A DNA stretch of 43,334 nucleotides from CAMDMI01 sp044379485 (GTDB lineage: Bacteria; Bacteroidota; Bacteroidia; Cytophagales; Flexibacteraceae): assembly GCA_044379485.1 (NCBI GenBank), contig JBIPOE010000031.1, positions 1-43,334 of the forward strand. Reading direction: 5' to 3'. Made by a program: the position numbers and the translations under genes. Positions 26,624 through 33,769 of the stretch are shown one piece after another. The notes under the pieces are model-generated. The model did no database searches and was not told the origin of the DNA. It saw only the letters and a program-made list of their open reading frames with translations. Each line of letters starts with the position of its first letter. The stretch's first letter is position 1.

Positions 26624-26706
26624 ACATAATCCACATAAACCGTTAATCGTCAAGTTTTAATAAAATGGAGTTAAAAAGCTGATTATGTAGTTGAAAAATT
26701 ATGTGG
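26624..26706. repeat. Interleaved inverted repeats after the alkC-like gene
   Basis: ACATAATC (26624-26631) is the reverse complement of GATTATGT (26681-26688), and the adjoining CCACATAA (26631-26638) is the reverse complement of TTATGTGG (26699-26706). Too spread out for a terminator; may be a binding-site cluster or a decayed element. Confidence 0.3.
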
Positions 26707-26770
26707 AACCAAAAAAAATGAAATCCAAAAGAGCGATGAAGGCTTTCAATTTCTGCCACTTTTAGATTTT

Positions 26771-27736
26771 TTAAACAGGAATTAATTTATCCGATTCCGG
26801 ATCCCAGACTTTTAATTTTAGGGCATTATAAATACAGCCTGGACTAAAGGTCGTGACTTGTACATTTTGCAATTCAGGGATGGCGTTCATTGCTTCTTCA
26901 AGCCTGTAAAATGGAATTCTGGAATTGAGGTGGTGAACATGGTGAAAACCTATATTACCTGTGAACCAATTCATAACTGGATTCATTTTGAAAAAACTGG
27001 AAGAATGAGTGGCAGCGAAATCGTAGCTCCAGTTTTCCCTCAGTTTGAAGGAGGCCCCTGGAAAATTGTGCTGCACATAAAACAGATAACAGCCAAGCAT
27101 ACAGGCAATCAAATGTGGCAACATAAGGGTTAACAACAATGCCGCAATTCCTCCGTTTACAAAAAGAAAGGCCCCAAATGCAAAATGAATGACCAATGCA
27201 TATCCACAATCCCAGTGTTTTTTGGGGCTTTTCACAATAGAATTGACACAAAATGAAAACATAAAGATGGTAATATAACCAACCAAAATATTAATGGGAT
27301 GTCTGGCAGCCAGATACTTGAATCTATCTGATTTGGACAAAGCCTCATACTCTTCTTTGGTAATGGTTGGAAAAGAGCCTACATCTGAAACATGCAATTT
27401 CGAATTGTGCTTGTGGTGAAAATCGTGCGAACGTTTCCAAATACTGGTAGGCGCCAAAATATAAATCCCAAACCAATACATGATTATGTTGGCCAATTTG
27501 GAACTATTAAGAATGGCATGGTGCTGGTGGTCGTGGTAAATGACAAACATGCGAACCAATAGCAAACCAGAAAGCACTGAAAAGAACAATCGGAGAGAAA
27601 GCGGTTCAAAGAAATAAGTCGAGACTAATGACAAAATCAATAAAAGAAGTGTACTAAGGGTATAAAGCCAGCTTTTGGTTTTATCCTCTTTGGTGAATGG
27701 CTTGGATGCCAAAATCAAATCTTTTCCGGTTCTCAA
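26771..27736 (-). CDS. Membrane fatty acid desaturase
   Basis: A 321-residue integral membrane di-iron desaturase that inserts a double bond into fatty acyl chains. Three histidine boxes are complete: HDHQHH (68-73), HDFHHKH (104-110) and FHHVHH (264-269), with an extra QHNFPG (223). Hydrophobic pairs lie before the first box (about 24-65) and between boxes two and three (150-220). The start is TTG 27736: a stop codon lies four codons upstream and the next ATG is too close to the first histidine box. The gene follows a lauroyl-type acyltransferase gene by 80 nt, so both probably adjust membrane lipids. Confidence 0.93.
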   Translation of the reverse strand: MRTGKDLILASKPFTKEDKTKSWLYTLSTLLLLILSLVSTYFFEPLSLRLFFSVLSGLLLVRMFVIYHDHQHHAILNSSKLANIIMYWFGIYILAPTSIWKRSHDFHHKHNSKLHVSDVGSFPTITKEEYEALSKSDRFKYLAARHPINILVGYITIFMFSFCVNSIVKSPKKHWDCGYALVIHFAFGAFLFVNGGIAALLLTLMLPHLIACMLGCYLFYVQHNFPGASFKLRENWSYDFAATHSSSFFKMNPVMNWFTGNIGFHHVHHLNSRIPFYRLEEAMNAIPELQNVQVTTFSPGCIYNALKLKVWDPESDKLIPV

Positions 27737-27816
27737 GTAATGGTTCTAAATAATATACGTTTCTCTTCCAGCAATTGAAACAGCAAGAAAATGCTAAAAG
27801 TTTTACAAATTGAAAA

Positions 27817-28674
27817 TTATCGACGATGTTTCCATCTGCGGTGGGACCAAAGCCAGGTTTCAGGGGCCTTTTCAATTTCAGTTTCAAGCTTTTTGAAAAA
27901 GGTTTCTGTTATTTCATTTTCGGTTGATTCTTTGGGATTTTCGAAAAGAACTTCGGTAAAAATCTCATAATACCCCCTTTTCATGCGCTTAATATTGATA
28001 AAAACGATTGGATAATTCATCTTTCTGGCAAGCTTTTCCGCACCATTAAAAACAGGTGTGTCCTGATTTAAAAAAGGCAGCCAAAGCGGTGCAGGCATCG
28101 CTGGCGTTTGGTCGGCAATAAAGGCGTAAGCAGCTGGTTCATTGCGATTTGAAACCATATCCCGGAAAGTATTTTCCATTTTTATCAAGCGTGTTCCAAA
28201 CATGGTTCTTGATTTTATCATCCATTTTTCAAAATATGGATTGGACAAAACCTTATAAACTACATGCAATGGCGTGCCTGCTGTTAAAGTAAATGCACTT
28301 CCTGCCCACTCCCAGTTTCCATAATGGCCCATTAGCAAAATCAAACTTCGCTTTTCCTCCACAAGTTTTTTAACTTCTGGTGAAAGGTGATAAATACAGC
28401 GTTCGTTTGATTCCTCTTTGGTCATGCTTATTTTTTTGATGGTTTCCAGAACCAGGTCGCAGAAATATCGGTAAAACGATTCTACCAATTCCTCAATTTC
28501 ATCCTCAGTTTTGTTTGGAAATGATTTTCTGAAATTCTCAAAAACCACTTTTTTCCGATAAGCAATTCCTTTGTAAAGAACCAAATAGAAAAAATCGGAA
28601 ACCATATACATGGTAGAAAAAGACATCACCCCAATGAGATATAAAAAAGGATAAGCCAGATAAAAAGAGAACAT
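27817..28674 (-). CDS. LpxL/HtrB-type lysophospholipid acyltransferase
   Basis: A 285-residue acyltransferase of the LpxL/HtrB family, which adds secondary acyl chains to lipid A or related lipids at the inner membrane. The catalytic HxxxxE motif is HYGNWE (His117, Glu122), preceded by a membrane anchor (about 3-35) and followed by FIADQTPAMPAPLWLPF and a PVFNGAEKLARKMNYP segment. The start is ATG 28674: the frame also opens from a TTG at 28719, but that codon lies inside a -7 promoter box (TAGTTTTG on the minus strand). The desaturase gene follows. Confidence 0.9.
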   Translation of the reverse strand: MFSFYLAYPFLYLIGVMSFSTMYMVSDFFYLVLYKGIAYRKKVVFENFRKSFPNKTEDEIEELVESFYRYFCDLVLETIKKISMTKEESNERCIYHLSPEVKKLVEEKRSLILLMGHYGNWEWAGSAFTLTAGTPLHVVYKVLSNPYFEKWMIKSRTMFGTRLIKMENTFRDMVSNRNEPAAYAFIADQTPAMPAPLWLPFLNQDTPVFNGAEKLARKMNYPIVFINIKRMKRGYYEIFTEVLFENPKESTENEITETFFKKLETEIEKAPETWLWSHRRWKHRR

Positions 28675-28716
28675 TTTTGCTTGGAGAGACTTGATTAATT
28701 CAATTTGATATGGGTA

Positions 28717-28724
28717 CAAAACTA
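28717..28724 (-). promoter_or_regulatory. -7 promoter element of the acyltransferase/desaturase pair
   Basis: On the minus strand TAGTTTTG, an exact TAnnTTTG match. It is 42 nt before the ATG at 28674. It overlaps the upstream TTG codon, which is why that start was rejected. Confidence 0.5.
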
Positions 28725-29064
28725 AGGAAAATTAAAAGCAGGTATTTTTTTCATTGTTGTGATTTGAATTTTAGCAATCCAGCAAACCGATGAAATGAAT
28801 TTTAAGCCTTATTTGCAGGGCCAATTCAAACCAAAATAAGCCTTACTTTTAAAAAAAGGTAATCTGATGGACAGTTGCTTCCCTGAAATAATGCCTTTAA
28901 CGGACAAGGAAAAACCGACAGATCATTGTTTTGCATGCTGCGAAGATTGTTCGTTGGAACTTGCAAGCGAGAAAAAGGAAGATGAACTTTACCGCAGGTT
29001 TCCAAAATTTGAAATGATATCTGAAACTGTATTGGAAAAAATGTTTGTAAAGCAACAAGCATTG

Positions 29065-30369
29065 ATGAAATCCCACATCACTTTTTTGCCTGAACAAGCC
29101 TATTGGAAAATCCAATTCTTTCTTTTTTTATTTATACTGTTCACAGGTTCAGCATTTTCCCAAATAAAAACTATAGAAAATAAGGGTTATAAGGTTGATG
29201 ATTTACTTACCTGTTTTGACGGTCAAAAAGTAAAGAATATCCTGGATTGGGAAAAGAAAAGAAGGCCGGAAATATTGAAATATTATGAGGAGAACATATA
29301 TGGAAAGCGGCCAGATTTTAGACCGGAAATAAGATATGAAGTTAAAATTTTGGACACCATTTCAATTGAAGGAAACAGAGCCATACACAAGGAAATACAA
29401 ATTACCTTTTATTGGCAAGGAGATAGTTTACTATCTAATGTAAGCATTTTCCTCCCATTTCAAAAGCTAAGGCCTCCCCTATTTCTTGGCTTAAACTTTT
29501 ATGGAAACCAAACCATTTCAATGGACTCAAGCATTTTACTAACAAACAGTTATGTAGAAAACAGCGCCACAATCGGCATTACTCAAAACAAGGCCAGCAA
29601 TGAATCACGGGGCAAAAGAGCATATCGCTGGCCTTTGGGTTTGATTCTAAAAAATGGCTATGGGCTTGCAACTGCATATTATGGCGACTTTGATCCGGAT
29701 TATGACGATGGTTTTAAAAACGGAATTCATGGCCTGGAAAACGGTAAAAAGCCAGAAAGTAAACCAAATGATTGGGCCGCCATTTCGGCCTGGGCCTGGG
29801 GATTGTCTCAGATCCAAACCTACTTTGAAAATGATGCAGACCTAAATCAATCAAAAGTAATTGTAATGGGCCATTCACGCCTGGGTAAGGCCGCACTTTG
29901 GGCTGGCGCATTGGATTCAAGGTTTGATATGGTGATTTCAAACAATTCAGGTTGTGGTGGGGCTACTCAATTTAAAAGAAAAGCAGGTGAGGATATAGAG
30001 GCGATTAACAGAAAGTTCCCTCATTGGTTTTGCAAAAACTTCAAGGCATTTGCCAATAAAGAAGATTCACTTTTGCTTGACCAGCAGATGCTTATAAGTC
30101 TGATGGCACCAAGACCGGTATACGTTGCAAGTGCTGAACTTGATCAAAATGCTGATCCTGAGGGAGAATACATCTCACTTTGCCTTTCGCAAAGTATTTA
30201 TCAATTATACCAGCCTACGCTTTCTTTTCCCTACAAAAGACCCAAAATAAATGAGGCATTTCATTTAAAACCAATGGGCTACCACATCCGATCAGGAAAG
30301 CATGAAATTCTGGAACAGGATTGGCAATGCTTTATTAAAGCAGCTGATAGCTTTTTGGGGAAAGAATAG
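29065..30369 (+). CDS. CE15-like glucuronoyl esterase, exported
   Basis: A 434-residue alpha/beta hydrolase. Its key segments fit family CE15: the nucleophile elbow VMGHSRLGKAALW (Ser271), the SGCGGA stretch with RKAGEDIEAINRKFPHWFC following it, and a C-terminal GYHIRSGKHEI (His407 or His413 as catalytic base). CE15 enzymes split the ester between glucuronic acid in xylan and lignin alcohols. The start at ATG 29065 gives a signal peptide (hydrophobic IQFFLFLFILFTGSAFS). The same frame is open 66 codons further to an ATG at 28867, adding a Cys-rich stretch; I judge this less likely to be translated with it, but it is not ruled out. The GH16 gene converges on it. Confidence 0.82.
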   Translation: MKSHITFLPEQAYWKIQFFLFLFILFTGSAFSQIKTIENKGYKVDDLLTCFDGQKVKNILDWEKKRRPEILKYYEENIYGKRPDFRPEIRYEVKILDTISIEGNRAIHKEIQITFYWQGDSLLSNVSIFLPFQKLRPPLFLGLNFYGNQTISMDSSILLTNSYVENSATIGITQNKASNESRGKRAYRWPLGLILKNGYGLATAYYGDFDPDYDDGFKNGIHGLENGKKPESKPNDWAAISAWAWGLSQIQTYFENDADLNQSKVIVMGHSRLGKAALWAGALDSRFDMVISNNSGCGGATQFKRKAGEDIEAINRKFPHWFCKNFKAFANKEDSLLLDQQMLISLMAPRPVYVASAELDQNADPEGEYISLCLSQSIYQLYQPTLSFPYKRPKINEAFHLKPMGYHIRSGKHEILEQDWQCFIKAADSFLGKE

Positions 30370-30388
30370 GAAAAACGCTTAATGGAAA

Positions 30389-30431
30389 AAGTCAGGAAAG
30401 ACTTAAAAAGCATTCAAATCTTTCCTGACTT
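30389..30431 (+). terminator. Hairpin after the CE15-like gene
   Basis: A 13-bp perfect inverted repeat AAGTCAGGAAAGA (30389-30401) and TCTTTCCTGACTT (30419-30431) with a 17-nt loop, then CTTATTTTT. It is 19 nt after the stop; the loop is long, so it is a probable terminator. Confidence 0.6.
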
Positions 30432-30495
30432 CTTATTTTTCAAATTTACCGTAAGGAATATACAACCAGAATGGTTGGTTGAACATTCCAGAGTC

Positions 30496-32196
30496 CTATT
30501 TTTTTAGGATTTTAATATTTCTGGTCCCTCCTGTGCTTTTTACTTTCAAGAAGTAAATCCCAGGTTTAAAACTCCTCATATCAAGTGTCTGGGAAGTATT
30601 GGGCATTTCGTCCATCACTATCCGTCCCGTTACATCGGTTAGACTTATGAGTTTATTTTCGCCCAAAAGCTGTAAATTTAATATGTTTTCAATAGGATTT
30701 GGGTAAACAGATTCCGTAGAAATGGACAAAGGCTCCACCCCAACTGCGCAGTTTGAACCAACCACATAAGGAACATATTTAGTGACTCCGACGCCTCCTC
30801 CAGCCCAGGCGAATTTGGCTGCATATTTTATAGTTGCACCGGGTGTTTGACCTGTGATGGTTCTGGTGAAAGTCCTTCCCGTAACAAGAGTCATTAGCGC
30901 TTCAGAAAACGGGTTTTCTCTCCACAAATAGGCAATAACCTCAGGCCTGTTATCAAGCAATTCGAAAGTAATTTTCACATCTGTGCCCAGAGTTTCGAAC
31001 TTATGCTTGTAACCAAGAACAAACGAACCTTCTATGGCAGTTACATCTTGTCCTTCACATATAAAAGTTGCAGGAGTGGTAGTGCTAAGGGTTACAGGAT
31101 TGTTTGCAAAAATATTTCCTGATAAATCGCTGGCAGAAACTTGAAAAGTATAGCTGGTATTGGGCGTTAGGCCTGAAACAATAATGGATTTTTGCACATT
31201 GGATAAACCTGATGCAGTAGTGACATTGGGACCACCTGATACACTATAACTCACTGTACCTGAGTTGTCTGTTCCAGTGGCCAATATTTCTGCTGTTGTG
31301 CCAGTAACTGTGCCAAAGGTTGCTGTAAAGTTGGTTGGGTCCTGTGTGTCAGCAACCACATTCTGATATATCCGCACATAATCAACCACCATTGAAGTCT
31401 GGGTGAAATTTGCTGAAATGGCACCTGCCATACCGCCCATAGCAATATTGAATAAAAGAAATTGCTCTTTGTCAAAAGGCCAGGTGCTGGCATCTTTTAC
31501 AGCCGGATTGTAGGTGTAATAAGCAATACCATCAAGTAAAAATGTAATTTGATTGGGGGACCAATTCATGGTATATACGTGGTAGTTTTGCTCTATATCG
31601 CCAGCCTGTATGCCTCCTTTATTTATTGTATTGGCGAAGGAAGAGGGCGTATGAATAGCACTACCAATATAGTTGATGGGCTCGCCTGGAAAAATGCCAT
31701 GCTCCATAATATCAAGTTCTCCACAGGCAGGCCAGTTTGTAGTGCCAAATTGAGCATCAAAAAATGCGCCGTCTTCATTCAGGTTTTTGCCCATCAACCA
31801 AAGTGCTGGCCATGTTCCCTGGCCATTTGGGGCTTTTGCCCGAATGTCAACCCGGCCATATTTGAAGGCAAACTTGGAATTTAACCTGGCAGAGGTGTAT
31901 TGCTTGGTTACGTTTTGATCTGTAAAGGTTTCTTTTTTAGCGACAATGTTTAGGTTTCCTGAATTTACAAAAGCATTTGCCTGGCGATTGGTGTAGTGCT
32001 GAACTTCTCCGTTGAACCAACTTCCGCCAACAGGTATTTTAGTTTGAAGAAACCATTTACTGCCAGACACGGGTCCTGTCGTGTCAAACTCATCTGACCA
32101 GACAAGGTCATTGTAAACTACATCTATTTGCGCAAAACCAAATTGGGCAAATAGAAAAAATGAAAATAAGATTTGAAATGAAAAGTGCTTTTTCAT
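30496..32196 (-). CDS. GH16 family glucanase with FnIII and T9SS sorting domain
   Basis: A 566-residue secreted glycoside hydrolase. A signal peptide (1-23, cleavage after GFAQ) is followed by a GH16 catalytic domain at about 26-280; the active-site motif GELDIMEHG carries nucleophile Glu160, Asp162 and acid/base Glu165 (ExDxxE form without the laminarinase-type insertion rules it out from some subfamilies only). A fibronectin III domain spans about 283-375, then an unassigned beta module (about 380-480) with ELLDNRPEVIAYLWRENPF, and a type A T9SS sorting domain at the end (VYPNPIENILN, PGIYFLKVKS). It should cut beta-1,3 or mixed-linkage glucans at the cell surface or outside. The gene converges with the CE15-like gene. 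Confidence 0.93.
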   Translation of the reverse strand: MKKHFSFQILFSFFLFAQFGFAQIDVVYNDLVWSDEFDTTGPVSGSKWFLQTKIPVGGSWFNGEVQHYTNRQANAFVNSGNLNIVAKKETFTDQNVTKQYTSARLNSKFAFKYGRVDIRAKAPNGQGTWPALWLMGKNLNEDGAFFDAQFGTTNWPACGELDIMEHGIFPGEPINYIGSAIHTPSSFANTINKGGIQAGDIEQNYHVYTMNWSPNQITFLLDGIAYYTYNPAVKDASTWPFDKEQFLLFNIAMGGMAGAISANFTQTSMVVDYVRIYQNVVADTQDPTNFTATFGTVTGTTAEILATGTDNSGTVSYSVSGGPNVTTASGLSNVQKSIIVSGLTPNTSYTFQVSASDLSGNIFANNPVTLSTTTPATFICEGQDVTAIEGSFVLGYKHKFETLGTDVKITFELLDNRPEVIAYLWRENPFSEALMTLVTGRTFTRTITGQTPGATIKYAAKFAWAGGGVGVTKYVPYVVGSNCAVGVEPLSISTESVYPNPIENILNLQLLGENKLISLTDVTGRIVMDEMPNTSQTLDMRSFKPGIYFLKVKSTGGTRNIKILKK

Positions 32197-32612
32197 AATT
32201 ACCGTTTGGCCTTCTACATGCGAAAACCTTTGTTTGAATTAGAATAAAGAACTAAGAGTAGGGAATCAGCTTCAGGCTAACCTCAAAGGCAAGGTTTTAT
32301 TCCGTTTATTTTTAATATGGAAAAGGAGCGTATATTCTCTCTGGCAATATGGTATTAAAAAATGTTTTCTTTCTGGGCAGACAATCCATGCTCCCGATGA
32401 ATCAGGACAATTTATTCACTCAAATTGTGGGGTAGTGGAACGCTGATTTTTCCATTTCTATTGCGGCTGCAAACATTATATAACCAGCACTTTGGTTTTA
32501 AAGAATAATCGGGATGTTTTCCGGAGATCGTTGTCATATTCAATGAAATGAAAAACAATAACAACGAGAGGTTGGCGATTTAAAAAGATGAAATTGCAAA
32601 ACCTAATTTTAA
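32197..32612. other. Intergenic stretch, no intact gene seen
   Basis: About 415 nt upstream of the orphan sorting-domain remnant and behind the GH16 start. Short open frames occur but none shows a recognisable motif. It may be the eroded 5' part of the gene whose 3' end follows. Confidence 0.4.
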
Positions 32613-32858
32613 GCAGATACCTTCTATTCAAATCCGGTTAGATCTGATTTAACCATTGAAAATGAAGCTTTCCTGGAGGGCAAAACCATTGAAATTCAAA
32701 TTCTTGATCTTAGTGGAAAGGTTATCGTAAATCAAAATATACCAATGGCTACCGGAAAAGTATTCATTGATTTCGCAAATATTCCATCCGGAGTTTATTC
32801 GGTGGAAGGCTTTAGCAATGGCCTTTCAACCGGAAAACGAAAGATTATAAAGTTATAG
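32613..32858 (+). pseudogene. Orphan T9SS type A sorting domain (gene remnant)
   Basis: An 81-codon frame bounded on the left by an in-frame TAA (32610-32612). It reads TFYSNPVRSDLTI, then IEIQILDLSGKVI, IDFANIPSGVYSVEG and a C-terminal KRKIIKL before its TAG. This is a complete type A Por sorting domain with no signal peptide, catalytic domain or start codon. A strong terminator follows on the same strand. It therefore looks like the surviving 3' end of a deleted secreted-protein gene. A nearby ATG at 32588 opens a different frame that stops after 17 codons, so a small frameshift could also be involved. Confidence 0.75.
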
Positions 32859-32883
32859 TTAACAGGTAATATGAATAAATTGG

Positions 32884-32918
32884 AAAGGTCTGGTTCATTT
32901 GAGCCAGACCTTTTTTTT
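32884..32918 (+). terminator. Rho-independent terminator behind the orphan sorting domain
   Basis: AAAGGTCTGGTTC (32884-32896), a 4-nt loop and GAGCCAGACCTTT (32901-32913), 13 pairs with one G-U, followed by a run of T. Its orientation matches the remnant gene, and it is also near the 3' end of the converging methyltransferase gene. Confidence 0.85.
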
Positions 32919-32958
32919 AATTTGGAAAGGATTATTGATCAATCGAATGAAACCGGAA

Positions 32959-33711
32959 TTATTTCTTTAAAAACCGGTAGTGGTTGAGTAGAATTCCAGT
33001 GGCAATGCCAGCGTTTAAAGATTCTGCATGTCCGAAGCCTGGAATTGTAAGCGCCCTAACCTTGTTCTTTTTCCAAAATTCTGAAGGACCTTTGGCTTCG
33101 TTTCCTATTACAAGCAAAGATTTTTCAGGAAAGGTAAAATCATACATATTCTCTCCATTCAGGTCTGCTACAAATGGCAAACGCTTAAAAGAAAGCAAAC
33201 TTGAAGCATCAGATTTTACTTGTTTAACTCTCAGAAATGAGCCCATACTTGATGCAATTACTTTTGGATTGTACCACTCTACCCCCTCTCCTATTCTTAT
33301 CACTTCTTTTAAACCGAACCAATCCGCAAGTCTGATAATCGTTCCCAAATTTCCAGGATCAGAAATAGATTCCAATACCAACCAAAAATCTTCATTTTCA
33401 TCAGGTTTTTCTATTCTTTCTGACTTTTGTGCAACAACTGCCAGGACATGTTGATTTGTTTTAAATGTACTTATCTGATTTAATTCATCAGCCGTACAAA
33501 CAAAAACTTTATCGTCATATTCCAGTAAATTCTTTTTATAATCACCATAAAATGAATCACTTGCAACTATTGATTCAATTTTCCAATTTGAGGACATCAA
33601 TTCAAGAACTGGCTTTAAACCTTCAACCAAAAAAAGATTAGTTTCCTCTCTCATTTTTTTTTGATGCAAAGCTTTTATTTGTTTGGCCCTGGCCAGGCTT
33701 AGTTTTTGCAT
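32959..33711 (-). CDS. SpoU/TrmH family RNA 2'-O-methyltransferase
   Basis: A 250-residue SPOUT-type enzyme that methylates ribose 2'-OH groups in tRNA or rRNA using S-adenosylmethionine. The N-terminal domain (about 1-95, with LFLVEGLKPVLEL) is the SpoU substrate-binding type. Motif 1 (ESISDPGNLGTIIR), motif 2 (LVIGNEAKGPS) and motif 3 (IPGFGHAESLNAGIATGILL) that form the knotted cofactor site are complete. The target nucleotide is unknown. Start at ATG 33711; the frame reaches upstream but crosses its own promoter. It is divergent from tamL with 58 nt between start codons. Confidence 0.93.
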   Translation of the reverse strand: MQKLSLARAKQIKALHQKKMREETNLFLVEGLKPVLELMSSNWKIESIVASDSFYGDYKKNLLEYDDKVFVCTADELNQISTFKTNQHVLAVVAQKSERIEKPDENEDFWLVLESISDPGNLGTIIRLADWFGLKEVIRIGEGVEWYNPKVIASSMGSFLRVKQVKSDASSLLSFKRLPFVADLNGENMYDFTFPEKSLLVIGNEAKGPSEFWKKNKVRALTIPGFGHAESLNAGIATGILLNHYRFLKK

Positions 33712-33724
33712 TTTACGCGTACTT

Positions 33725-33756
33725 TTGAGGCCAAAGTTATTGTAATAATATATTTC
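33725..33756 (+). promoter_or_regulatory. Promoter of tamL
   Basis: TTG (33725-33727), a 21-nt spacer and TATATTTC (33749-33756), one mismatch from TAnnTTTG. Transcription would begin about 33763, only a few nt before the TTG start codon at 33770, giving an almost leaderless message. Confidence 0.45.
33732..33739 (-). promoter_or_regulatory. -7 promoter element TAACTTTG of the RNA methyltransferase gene
   Basis: On the minus strand TAACTTTG, an exact TAnnTTTG match, 20 nt before the ATG at 33711; it overlaps the divergent tamL promoter, so the two could influence each other. Confidence 0.5.
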
Positions 33757-33769
33757 GGGTAAAATCCGT

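Noticed and set aside
32984..33454. 156-residue plus-strand open frame
   Set aside because: Lies fully antisense to the SpoU-type methyltransferase with its three intact motifs; no motifs of its own.
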